Source: JASTVH01 sp042862465 (GTDB lineage Bacteria; Pseudomonadota; Gammaproteobacteria; Pseudomonadales; Oleiphilaceae). From it: a DNA stretch of 64,000 nt. Below, piece by piece: positions 16,667-25,133 of the stretch (positions within the stretch are counted from its first letter, which is position 1; every line of letters starts with the position of its first letter). The notes below the pieces were generated by a model. The model was given only the letters and a program-made list of their open reading frames with translations. It was not told the origin of the DNA and made no database searches. Where the stretch lies: the NCBI GenBank assembly GCA_042862465.1, contig JASTVH010000003.1:434001-498000 (forward strand), written 5' to 3'. A program made the position numbers and the translations under genes.

Positions 16667-17269
16667 TCAGCTCCGCTTTTGCCAGCGATAGACGCGCATG
16701 GGCGGGATGTTACGCATCACCATGCGGCTGGAAGGCCGGCCCATGATCGGACTGGTGATATCGGCGACGTCTCCCCGGAACTGATAGGCGACAAAGCGTC
16801 CGTCATCCGCCAGATTGTCCTGGATGGCCTGGGCGATGTTGCGCCCGGTCTGCAAGGGCATGGTGGAGAACGGAATCCCGGAGATGACCACATCAGGCGC
16901 GGACAGGCCGTACTTGGCGAGGATGTCGCTCAGTTCCTCCGCGCTGCCGTTGTGGTTGATCAGTCTGGGGTCGTCGATCTCGTTGATCAGATCGATGAAT
17001 TCCGAACTCAGGTCAATGGTCAGCAGTTTGGCCTTGGGCCCCAGACGCCGGAGAATGGCGCGGGTTGTCCCGCCGGTGCCCGGACCGAGTTCAACCACCA
17101 GGCGGGCGCTGCCCAGGTCGGCGGCTTCGATGATGCGTCGTTCCAGGTAGCGTGAGCTGGGGATGACCGAGCCGACCTGACTGGGTTCACGCAGAAACCC
17201 CATAAAGAAGGCGATGCGGTTGCGTTCGCGTGAACTCAGGTTAGCGGGTGTCAGGCTTTCTTCATTCAT
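16667..17269 (-). CDS. SAM-dependent methyltransferase, phospholipid N-methyltransferase-like
   Basis: A 200-residue class I methyltransferase. N-terminal FFMGFLREPSQVGSVIPSS resembles the start of rhizobial/rhodobacter PmtA-type phosphatidylethanolamine N-methyltransferases and KsgA-like enzymes. VVELGPGTGGTTRAI is motif I for SAM, LLTIDLSSEFI motif II and VVISGIPFSTMP the post-motif active-site loop. The likely substrate is a membrane phospholipid head group, but this is inferred from N-terminal similarity only. The start at 17269 is preferred over one nine codons upstream because GAGGGG lies 6-7 nt before it. Confidence 0.75.
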   Translation of the reverse strand: MNEESLTPANLSSRERNRIAFFMGFLREPSQVGSVIPSSRYLERRIIEAADLGSARLVVELGPGTGGTTRAILRRLGPKAKLLTIDLSSEFIDLINEIDDPRLINHNGSAEELSDILAKYGLSAPDVVISGIPFSTMPLQTGRNIAQAIQDNLADDGRFVAYQFRGDVADITSPIMGRPSSRMVMRNIPPMRVYRWQKRS

Positions 17270-17335
17270 GTTGTGCCCCTCGTTATCCATGCGCATGGGT
17301 ACGCCCTTTTATCGTTTGGTCTTCTGAGCGTCACT

Positions 17336-17902
17336 TCAACTGTTCTGGTGCGATCGCCACAGGTGCACCACCGTCAAAGCCACCAACAACAGCCCAATAA
17401 TACCTGCCACCGCCCAGGTGTTGTACTCCGCCCACTTTTCGATGAACTGCGTGACGGAACGGCCAAAGAAATAGCCCAGGCTGGCAAACAGGCTGGTCCA
17501 CATGAATGTACCCACTAAATTCAGGCAGTGGAAGGTCAAAGGATTGACGCCACTGGTTCCGATGGCAAAAGGGGCTACGGTCCGCATGCCGTAGAAAAAG
17601 CGGTAGAAGAGGATGAGCGGATAGCGGTGGCGATGCAGGCGCTTGGAAAACTGGTGGTAACGCGTCTGCCAGGCTGGGGATCGCCGATTGACGAAAGCCC
17701 GGCCATGGCTGCGTCCAAAATGGTAGATGGCGGATTCACTGATGTAAGTCCCCAGGTAACCCAGGGCGATCACACCGTAAACATCCAGGAAATCCCGCTG
17801 GGCCAGGAATCCTCCCAACAGCAGGACAACCTCTCCCTCCACGATGGTTCCCAGGAAGATGGCCAGGTAGCCAAACTGTTGTATGAGCGCTTCGTAATCC
17901 AA
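17336..17902 (-). CDS. DedA family inner-membrane protein
   Basis: A 188-residue DedA/SNARE-associated (VTT) family protein. The conserved elements are present: FLGTIVEGEVVLLLGGFLAQ at the re-entrant N-terminus, GYLGTYISESAIYHFGRSHG, the amphipathic RYPLILFYRFFYGMRTVAPFAIG with the invariant arginines, and the C-terminal hydrophobic helices. Relatives flip undecaprenyl phosphate or phosphatidylethanolamine across the membrane. Lies 121 bp downstream of the SSS symporter gene on the same strand, separated from it by a large palindrome. Confidence 0.92.
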   Translation of the reverse strand: MDYEALIQQFGYLAIFLGTIVEGEVVLLLGGFLAQRDFLDVYGVIALGYLGTYISESAIYHFGRSHGRAFVNRRSPAWQTRYHQFSKRLHRHRYPLILFYRFFYGMRTVAPFAIGTSGVNPLTFHCLNLVGTFMWTSLFASLGYFFGRSVTQFIEKWAEYNTWAVAGIIGLLLVALTVVHLWRSHQNS

Positions 17903-17963
17903 GAAAAGTGACAGTCAGTTGGTGGTGGCGATAAAAAATCACATTGCTGCACATTCTGGCCGA

Positions 17964-17998
17964 GATAACAGGGCGATGTAAATTACCGCCCTGTTATC
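17964..17998. promoter_or_regulatory. Perfect 12-bp inverted repeat upstream of dedA-family gene
   Basis: GATAACAGGGCG (17964-17975) and CGCCCTGTTATC (17987-17998), with an 11-nt centre. It is 26 bp beyond the symporter stop and 62 bp upstream of the DedA start. It could terminate the symporter transcript or act as an operator; there is no U-run. Confidence 0.55.
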
Positions 17999-18023
17999 GA
18001 GCTCGTCGGTGTTGCGGGGTGGG

Positions 18024-19412
18024 TCAGGGGCCGCCCAGCGTGGCCGGGCTGGGCTGGCGGCGGAGCGATAGCAGCACAGTGGCCACACCTGAAGCGATCA
18101 GCGCGCCGGCAAAGGGCATTAGTGTGGGGGTGCCGCCGGGGAAACTGGCCCGGTAGAGACTCTCCATCAGGCTACCTTCAACAATCCAGCCCGGCAGCAC
18201 CGCACCGGCCAGGCCGGCGATAATACCGGCGAGTGCTGCCCCCGGCGTGACCCGAGTCCAGAGCCCCATCAGCACCGGTAAGACGGCAGTAGCGCAGAGC
18301 AGGTCGGCAATCAGGAACAGGCGCAGCACCGAAATACCCTGCAGCGCGATGGCGATCACCGGCACCATCAAGAGCACGGTGATCCAGCGCGCAGCCCCAA
18401 TGGAGAGACCAGGGCGTTCGGCGACCGCGAGCGAGGCAATCCCGTTCTGTAGCGTATCCACGGACGACGCGACCAGGGTGACTGCCAGCACCAGCGCGAC
18501 CACTTCCAGCCAGCCTGGAGCCTTGCTCAGCAGGGCGAAGAAGGGAATGGGCGGCTGGCCCAGAGCCAGGCCCGACATGGCGGCCAGCATGCCAAGACCT
18601 CCGACCAGGGCCACCACCAGTACGGTTGTGGCCGCCCCCAGGTAGGCGCCCTGACCAAGTGCCCGGTCGTCATGGGCCGCCCAGAGGCGTTGCCAGTAGC
18701 CCTGGTGGAAAAGGTTGGCGGCGGTCACGGCAAGGATCAGGGTTAGTGCCACACCCAGAGCGTCAGACATGGGCAGTGACGGCATGCTGGCACTCAGGGT
18801 TCTCTGGGGGAGAATGTCCCAATCCACCAGGGTCACCGCGACCAGTAGCCCCAACAGCAGAAGCCCCTGCCAGCGATCGGTCGCCAGACTGGCGCGCAAA
18901 CCGCCCCAGGCGGTGTAGGCCAGGGTGGTAACCGCCACGCCGATGATCACGACGTTACCGTTCAGGTCTGAGAGCAACGTGCTGATGGAGCCGATGGCCG
19001 TCAGCTCCGCGGCCAGGAAGCACAGCATGTAGAGCACCGAAATGGCCGAGATCCAGCGCCGCAGGCCGGTACCGAAACGGGCCTGGGCGAATTCGCCGAT
19101 GCTCTTGCCCTGGGGGAAGTTGCGGCGGATGGCCGGGCCCAGCCAGCCAAACACCAGCAGCGGCAGGGCCGAACCGATGGCGTAACCGGCCAGGGCAACG
19201 GGGCCGGCGAAGGCGCCCACTTCCGGGGGCGCAAACAGGATCCAGGCCCCCATGCCCGAGGCCAGGAAGGACAGCCCCAGGGTGGACGCACCCTGGGAAT
19301 TGCGCGCGGTCATGTAATCGTCGAGCCCTTCGACCCGGTGGCGAGCCCGCAGGCCGAGCCAGGCAAAGAAACCCAGGGCTGCCACGAGGGCTACCAGTTG
19401 TACATAGAACAT
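18024..19412 (-). CDS. Sodium:solute symporter (SSS) family protein
   Basis: A 462-residue inner-membrane Na+-coupled transporter with about 13 hydrophobic segments. The early SSS signature is visible (DDYMTARNSQGASTLGLSFLASGMGAW), as are GKSIGEFAQARFG, VYxAWGGLRAS-like YTAWGGLRASLATDR, and ASSVDTLQNG. Substrate unknown: these families carry proline, sugars, acetate or urea. The start at 19412 begins just before TM1, with GGGGAA upstream; an upstream in-frame extension has no transporter features and would overlap the divergent channel gene. Confidence 0.88.
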   Translation of the reverse strand: MFYVQLVALVAALGFFAWLGLRARHRVEGLDDYMTARNSQGASTLGLSFLASGMGAWILFAPPEVGAFAGPVALAGYAIGSALPLLVFGWLGPAIRRNFPQGKSIGEFAQARFGTGLRRWISAISVLYMLCFLAAELTAIGSISTLLSDLNGNVVIIGVAVTTLAYTAWGGLRASLATDRWQGLLLLGLLVAVTLVDWDILPQRTLSASMPSLPMSDALGVALTLILAVTAANLFHQGYWQRLWAAHDDRALGQGAYLGAATTVLVVALVGGLGMLAAMSGLALGQPPIPFFALLSKAPGWLEVVALVLAVTLVASSVDTLQNGIASLAVAERPGLSIGAARWITVLLMVPVIAIALQGISVLRLFLIADLLCATAVLPVLMGLWTRVTPGAALAGIIAGLAGAVLPGWIVEGSLMESLYRASFPGGTPTLMPFAGALIASGVATVLLSLRRQPSPATLGGP

Positions 19413-19596
19413 TGCGTGTATTCCCCAACAGTCGGCCCGCACAGCGCCGGAGCCCGCTGCGCCACGCCGTTGATGCAGACAAAAGGTGAAACGTTTTATT
19501 GTGTGGCGCTGGCCGGCAATGCGCAAGTTCCTGTTTTTGGTGCTGCTATCGGTTATGGTGAGGGCTGGTCTGGTCAAACGTGAGTATCACCCTTTT

Positions 19597-21549
19597 ATGT
19601 TGCCTTTCCGGTTTGTGGATCGACTCAAGTTTTTCGTGGAGCGCCAGTTCGTCAAGGGCGCGCTGTTCCAGCTGCTCGTGGTGGTGGCGGTGATCGGACT
19701 GATCTCGCTGCTCGGCGGACTGATGGTGCGCCCGGCGGAAGGGCAGTTCGATGGCCTGGGGGAAGCGGTCTGGTGGGCCTTCCTGCGACTGACCGATCCC
19801 GGTTATCTGGGTGACGACCAGGGAACCTGGCGACGGGTCATTTCCACCGTCCTCACCATCAGCGGCTATGTGGTTTTCCTCGGCGCCCTGGTGGCGATCA
19901 TGACCCGCTGGCTGATCGACCGCATGAACCAGCTGGAGCGGGGGCTTACCCCGGTGGCCATTCGCAATCACGTGGTGGTGCTGGGCTGGACCAATCGGAC
20001 CCTGCCCATCGTCAGCGAGCTGCTCGGTTCGGTCGGGCGGATGCGACGTTTTCTGCGCGCCTACGATGCCCACCGGCTGCGCCTGGTGGTTCTGGCCGAA
20101 GGCGTTTCCGCCGCACGGCTGCAGGAGTTGCACCAGGAACCCGGCATCGGCCGCAAGGCGCGCAATGTCATTCTGCGTGAAGGTTCGCCGCTGCAGGACG
20201 AAGCGCTCTATCGGGCGGCCTGCCATACCGCCGCGGCGATCCTTATTCCCAGTAACAGCCACGGCTACGGCAGTCTGGTGACCTCCGACATCGAGATCAT
20301 CAAGGCGTTGCTCTCGTTGCAGGCACAGGCCCGCCGACATCAGCGGCCCTTGCCCTACGTGGTGGCCGAGATCGAGGACAGCCGCAAGCTGGCGGTTTTC
20401 GAACGGGCCTATCCCGGGCCGCTGGAGGTGATCGCCGGTGATGCCACCGTCAGCCGCCTGATGGCCCAGAATATCCTGCATCCCGGCTTGTCCGCGGTTT
20501 ACGGCGAGCTGCTCACCGCCACCGATGGCAACGAATTCTATATCCGCGATGCCACGCCCTTTGTCGGTCAGACCCTCGGTGAAGCCTCGGCGCGCTGTGC
20601 CCGGGCATTGGTGTGCGGCCTCCTGCGGCACGATGGGGAACACTGGCAGCCGCTGCTCAACCTGCCCGGCGACACCCCGATAGCGGCGGAGGACCGCCTG
20701 GTGATGCTGGCGCGCAGCGATGAGGAGGCCCGGGCACTGGTACCGGATCGTGCGGTGTCCGAGCCTCTCAAGCGTATTGCGTTGAAAGCAGCGCGGCGCG
20801 ATCGTCAGCCACCCTCCCGCAAGCGCTTGCTCCTGCTGGGTTGGAATCGCCGCAACCCGGTGCTGGTGAATGAGCTGGCCAGTTACGCCGGCTGGTCCTT
20901 CGAGATCGACTGGGTGTCCACGGTGCCCGCCGAAGAACGCGAAAACGCGATCGCCACCTATGCTCCCGCCACCGCCGGCGTGGGCTGTCGCCACATCGAG
21001 GGGGATTACACCCTGCACGGGGAACTGAGCCGGTTGTCACCGCAGAACTACGATGCGATCGTCATTGTCAGCAGTGACCGCCTGGATTCCGGCGAGGAAG
21101 CCGATGCCCGCGCCATGATGGGCTTCCTGCTGCTGGAGGAGTTGCTCGCAGGTGCTCCGCATCGCCCGCAGGTGCTCCTGGAATTGAGCGATCCGGACAA
21201 CAAGTCGCTATTGGCCAGTAACCGCAGTGAAACCCTGGTCAGTCCGCTGGTGATGAGTCATATGCTCTCCCAGGTGGCATTGAGACGGGAGCTGATAGAA
21301 GTATTCGATGAGCTGCTGACCGCCGGCGGGGCCGAAGTGATGTTCCGCGATGCGGCCAGTCTGGGGCTGTCCCGCAAGTTCACCTTCGCCGAACTGGAGA
21401 TTGTCATGGGCCGGCGGGGCGAAACCGCCCTGGGGGTTTTCAACAGTGGGGAGGGCCACGGTGAGCGTCGCCTGGCGCTCAATCCGGGGCGTGATGCCCA
21501 GTTCGAGCTGGCAGCGGGCGATCAGGTGGTGGTGCTGACCACCACCTGA
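19597..21549 (+). CDS. CASTOR/POLLUX-like ion channel with tandem RCK (TrkA-N) domains
   Basis: A 650-residue membrane protein. TM1 near 18-40 (LFQLLVVVAVIGLISLLGGL), a pore-like loop (AVWWAFLRLTDPGYLG, replacing the usual GYG filter) and TM2 near 85-108 precede two Rossmann-type RCK domains. The first starts at NHVVVLGWTNRTLPIVSEL and the second at RKRLLLLGWNRRNPVLVNEL. This architecture matches plant CASTOR/POLLUX symbiotic channels and their bacterial relatives. Start is uncertain: GTG 19486 and intermediate codons share the frame; ATG 19597 matches where the family normally begins. Divergent from the SSS symporter gene. Confidence 0.88.
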   Translation: MLPFRFVDRLKFFVERQFVKGALFQLLVVVAVIGLISLLGGLMVRPAEGQFDGLGEAVWWAFLRLTDPGYLGDDQGTWRRVISTVLTISGYVVFLGALVAIMTRWLIDRMNQLERGLTPVAIRNHVVVLGWTNRTLPIVSELLGSVGRMRRFLRAYDAHRLRLVVLAEGVSAARLQELHQEPGIGRKARNVILREGSPLQDEALYRAACHTAAAILIPSNSHGYGSLVTSDIEIIKALLSLQAQARRHQRPLPYVVAEIEDSRKLAVFERAYPGPLEVIAGDATVSRLMAQNILHPGLSAVYGELLTATDGNEFYIRDATPFVGQTLGEASARCARALVCGLLRHDGEHWQPLLNLPGDTPIAAEDRLVMLARSDEEARALVPDRAVSEPLKRIALKAARRDRQPPSRKRLLLLGWNRRNPVLVNELASYAGWSFEIDWVSTVPAEERENAIATYAPATAGVGCRHIEGDYTLHGELSRLSPQNYDAIVIVSSDRLDSGEEADARAMMGFLLLEELLAGAPHRPQVLLELSDPDNKSLLASNRSETLVSPLVMSHMLSQVALRRELIEVFDELLTAGGAEVMFRDAASLGLSRKFTFAELEIVMGRRGETALGVFNSGEGHGERRLALNPGRDAQFELAAGDQVVVLTTT

Positions 21550-21562
21550 GCCCGAAAGGCAA

Positions 21563-22282
21563 CTACGCGGAGGCCGGCAGCTGGTGGCTGATATTGTCGA
21601 TCACGGCCCGCATGCGCTCCTGGCAGGCGGCCATCAGCGTTGGTACGTCCTGTGCCGTCATGCCCCGGGTCTCCACCGGCGGCAGGACACGGATCCGGAC
21701 AGGCGCCGCTCTGCCACCGTGGCCCCGTGCGCCCTGGTATTCACTCACGCACACCATGGTGATGGGAGCACCGGCTGCGATGGCAGCATGGAAGGCGCCT
21801 TTCTTGAACGGCAGCAAACCCTGCCCGCGGTTGCGGGTGCCCTCGGGAAAAATCCAGACCGACTTGCGATCGCGGTTCATGGCCCGTGCCGTTGCGTCGA
21901 TGGCCGCCGCGGCTGCACTGCCCCGCCGGCGGTTGATCAGCACGTTGCCCCCCAGCCAGAACATCTGCCCGAACAGTGGCAGCCAGCGCAGGCTGGATTT
22001 ACCCACGGCCACGGTACGCCGCGGTATCACGCCGCCGAGCACGAACAGGTCTTCATTGTGCTGATGGTTGGCAATGATGATGCGCGGCATATCCTCGGAA
22101 AGGTGTTCCCGGCCCTCAACCTGCACCTTGATGCCCAGAATGATGCGGCCGCCCCAGGACAGCAGGCGGGCGTTGAGCCGGTTGTTGTCCGGGTTGAATG
22201 GGCGCAGCAGGCAAAGCAGGAAACCGATCAGGGAGCCGAGGGCGGAATAGGTCCAGGCAAAAAAGGAACGAATGGCGGTCAT
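21563..22282 (-). CDS. 1-acyl-sn-glycerol-3-phosphate acyltransferase (PlsC family)
   Basis: A 239-residue membrane-associated acyltransferase that makes phosphatidic acid or acylates related lysolipids. N-terminal helix (residues 5-27), catalytic NHQHNED (HX4D), the VLINRRRGS region, and FPEGTRNRGQG for glycerol-phosphate binding are all present. It ends 13 bp from the stop of the convergent channel gene. A second paralogue lies at 52262-53035. Confidence 0.92.
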   Translation of the reverse strand: MTAIRSFFAWTYSALGSLIGFLLCLLRPFNPDNNRLNARLLSWGGRIILGIKVQVEGREHLSEDMPRIIIANHQHNEDLFVLGGVIPRRTVAVGKSSLRWLPLFGQMFWLGGNVLINRRRGSAAAAAIDATARAMNRDRKSVWIFPEGTRNRGQGLLPFKKGAFHAAIAAGAPITMVCVSEYQGARGHGGRAAPVRIRVLPPVETRGMTAQDVPTLMAACQERMRAVIDNISHQLPASA

Positions 22283-22454
22283 GGCGGATCTCTGGCAAAC
22301 AACTCCTTTAAGCGTACAGGTGTTAGCTGAAATGGAAAATACGACTTTGTGGGGAGATGGGTTACTGTTTGTAAAAGCCGGTTAAAACCTTCAGCCTGTC
22401 GGGAACCCTCCGGAGAGGGTATACGGCCCACGGTACCTGCGAATGGAAGCGCCC

Positions 22455-23504
22455 ATGCCGACGATTGATGCCGATTCACTCCAGACCCTCTCTGTGCTGT
22501 TTGTGGCCGCGGCCGTGACCATCGGTATTTTCGGCACCTGGCTGACGGGCATCGTCGATCAGCTGGCCGATCGCACTGGTCTGGGGGAAGCTATAGCCGG
22601 GGCAGTTCTGCTGGGGGCTTCGACATCGCTGTCCGGTGCGGTGCTCTCGGTGTCGGCGGCCTGGAGCGGTTATGCGGAGCTGGCCATCAGTAACGCCCTG
22701 GGCGGCATTGCGGTGCAGACCGCCTTCCTGGCGGTGGCGGACATTGTCTACCGCCGCGCCAACCTGGAACACGCCGCCGCTTCCGCCCCCAACATGATGC
22801 AGAATGCCCTGCTGATTGCCTTGCTGGCACTGATCCTGTTGGCGCCCTATCTGCCGGATTACACACTGTTGGGCGTGCATCCGGTAACACCGATCCTGTT
22901 CCTGACCTATCTCTATGGCCTGAAACTGATCGAGCGCGTGCGCAGCGAACCCATGTGGAAGCCGGCGCAGACCCGGGAAACCCGCCAGGACAAACCCGAG
23001 GCCGGCTCCCAACTGCTGCGGCTGTCACGTCTGTGGACGCAGTTCCTGATCCTGGTGGCGGTGCTGGCCGCCGCCGGCTGGACCATGGAATACAGTGCCT
23101 CTCACATTGCCGAGAAAACCTTTCTCAGCGAAACCGCCGTGGGCACCTTCCTGACCGCGATCAGCACCTCCCTGCCGGAACTTGTCACCTCCGTGGCCGC
23201 CGTGCGTCGGGGCGCCCTGACCCTGGCGGTGGGAGGCATCATCGGCGGCAATGCCTTCGATACCCTGTTCACCGCAGCTTCGGATCTGGCTTACCGGGAC
23301 GGCTCGATCTATCACGTCATGTCGGACCAGATGAAGCTTTGGACAGCGCTGACGGTGCTCATGTCGGCGGTGCTGATGATGGGGCTGATCCGCCGCGAGG
23401 AAAAGGGCATCGCCCGGATTGGCTTTGAGAGTGCCGCGATTCTGGCCCTCTATCTGCTTGGCGCGGTTCTGGTTTTTGCCAGCACCCTGGCTTCGGGCCA
23501 ATAA
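22455..23504 (+). CDS. Ca2+/cation antiporter (CaCA) superfamily protein
   Basis: A 349-residue inner-membrane exchanger with about ten hydrophobic segments and the two inverted alpha repeats of the family. The second repeat is typical (AISTSLPELVTSVAA, then GGIIGGNAFDTLF). The first reads GASTSLSGAVLSVSAA, so the usual PE of the TS(L)PE motif is missing and one expected ion-coordinating acid is absent. ATG 22455 has GGAAG 7 nt upstream; ATG 22443 is an alternative. A small hairpin ACCCTC/GAGGGT lies at 22405-22420 in the leader. Confidence 0.82.
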   Translation: MPTIDADSLQTLSVLFVAAAVTIGIFGTWLTGIVDQLADRTGLGEAIAGAVLLGASTSLSGAVLSVSAAWSGYAELAISNALGGIAVQTAFLAVADIVYRRANLEHAAASAPNMMQNALLIALLALILLAPYLPDYTLLGVHPVTPILFLTYLYGLKLIERVRSEPMWKPAQTRETRQDKPEAGSQLLRLSRLWTQFLILVAVLAAAGWTMEYSASHIAEKTFLSETAVGTFLTAISTSLPELVTSVAAVRRGALTLAVGGIIGGNAFDTLFTAASDLAYRDGSIYHVMSDQMKLWTALTVLMSAVLMMGLIRREEKGIARIGFESAAILALYLLGAVLVFASTLASGQ

Positions 23505-23762
23505 CCAAAAAAAACAGTAAATTCCCGTCGAAATATTGCAGAAAGTTCATTAACTGCTTCACTTCCTGATATTCTCGCCCATTTGCCGGCGTTCAGCGCA
23601 GGGGGCTGTGAGTTGTTGCGCGCGGTTGAAACTGTCATTCACAGGGCGTGAACGGGCGTGTCGGACGATGCGCAACAAGGGGTGGTCGCAATTGGCGGCG
23701 CACGAAAAAGAAAGGCTGGGTACGTCGTTCTACCCGGACAGCGAACGATTAGCAGGACAGCT

Positions 23763-25133
23763 ATGACAGATACCAGATACCAGATTATCTTTGACGGGCA
23801 GCTCGTTGAGGGCGTGAGCGAAGAGCAGGCGCGGTCGAACATCCAGGCCCTTTTCGGCGCCAGCGATCGCCGCGTGGAGCACCTGTTTACGCAGACGCCG
23901 GTTGTCATGAAAAGCGACTTGAGCGCCGCCGACGCCGAGCATTATTGCCGGCGTATGGCGGACGCCGGGCTGCGGGTGGAGCAGGTGCCCATGGCCGGCG
24001 TCAGCGGGGCTGTTGAGCCGGAAGCACCCGAGGCACTGGCGCCGGTCCACGAGGAATCGGTGGCCGAAGGTGCGGCTCCGGAATATTCCGAGGCAGCCGA
24101 ATCCGAAGAGATTGAAGCCGTTGCGCTGCGCGAGGAAAGTGAGCCCAATGCAGTGCGGCGCAGTCCTGTGGAATTCACCGGCAAAGGCTCGGAGTACTTC
24201 GGCATCTGGATCGTCAATATTCTGCTGACCATCCTGACCCTGGGGATCTATTCCGCCTGGGCGTCCGTGCGCAACAAACAGTATTTTTACGGCAATACCC
24301 ATCTGGATGGCTCCAGCTTCCAGTATCTGGCCAACCCCCTGGTTATTCTCAAGGGCCGTATCATCGCTTTCATCATGCTGGCCATCTGGGTCTTCGTCAG
24401 CGAGTTCTACCCCAAGGCGGCCGCAGCCCTCGCCATCAGTTTCATCTTCGTGGTGCCCTGGATCGTCACCCGCTCACTGCGTTTCAATGCGGTGAACAGT
24501 GCTTACCGCAATATCCGCTTTGACTTCAAAGGCAGCTATGGTCAGGCCTTCATGGTGACGTTTGTCTGGCCGCTGGTCAGTTTCTTCACCTTTTTCCTGC
24601 TCTTCCCGCTGGCCCTGTTCAAGTCCCACCGCTTCATGGTGGAAGGCTCCCACTACGGCACCACGCGGTTCGACTTCAATGCCCAGGCCGGTGCCTACTT
24701 CATGTTCTTCCTCAAGGGGTTGGGGTTGATGGTGGCCTTCGGCGTGGTCATGTTTGTCGCCCGCAGCATGGTTCATGAAGCGTTGGGCATCGTGGTTGCC
24801 GTGGTCGGCTACCTGACCCTGCTCGGCTACTTCATGGCCGGTATCACCAACCTCTACGTCAGCAACACCTCCGTCGACGGCCATCAGCTTGAATCCAACC
24901 TGGAAAAAGGGCGGATGCTGTGGATCTACTTCTCCAATAGTCTCATGATTGCTCTGACGCTCGGGCTCTTCACCCCCTGGGCGAAGGTTCGCATGGCGCG
25001 CTATCGGGCCAGCTGCACCAGCATGCTCATTCACGGTGATCTGAATCATTTCGTGGCCACCGAAAGCGAACGCACCAGTGCGCTCGGCCAAGAGATAGGG
25101 GACGCCTTTGACGTCGGTATCGCCCCCATCTGA
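23763..25133 (+). CDS. DUF898 (YjgN-like) membrane protein with N-terminal soluble domain
   Basis: A 456-residue protein. Residues 1-80 form a small domain resembling a ferredoxin-like fold (IIFDGQLVEGVSEEQARSNI). Residues 80-135 are an acidic Glu/Ala/Pro linker. Residues 140-440 hold the DUF898 membrane domain with two copies of a motif: LGIYSAWASVRNKQYFYGNTHLDG and, near the C-terminus, LGLFTPWAKVRMARYRASC. E. coli YjgN has the same membrane region without this leader. Function unknown. The M48 protease gene starts inside its last codons, so the pair is translationally coupled; M48 and DUF898 genes are frequent neighbours. Confidence 0.85.
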   Translation: MTDTRYQIIFDGQLVEGVSEEQARSNIQALFGASDRRVEHLFTQTPVVMKSDLSAADAEHYCRRMADAGLRVEQVPMAGVSGAVEPEAPEALAPVHEESVAEGAAPEYSEAAESEEIEAVALREESEPNAVRRSPVEFTGKGSEYFGIWIVNILLTILTLGIYSAWASVRNKQYFYGNTHLDGSSFQYLANPLVILKGRIIAFIMLAIWVFVSEFYPKAAAALAISFIFVVPWIVTRSLRFNAVNSAYRNIRFDFKGSYGQAFMVTFVWPLVSFFTFFLLFPLALFKSHRFMVEGSHYGTTRFDFNAQAGAYFMFFLKGLGLMVAFGVVMFVARSMVHEALGIVVAVVGYLTLLGYFMAGITNLYVSNTSVDGHQLESNLEKGRMLWIYFSNSLMIALTLGLFTPWAKVRMARYRASCTSMLIHGDLNHFVATESERTSALGQEIGDAFDVGIAPI

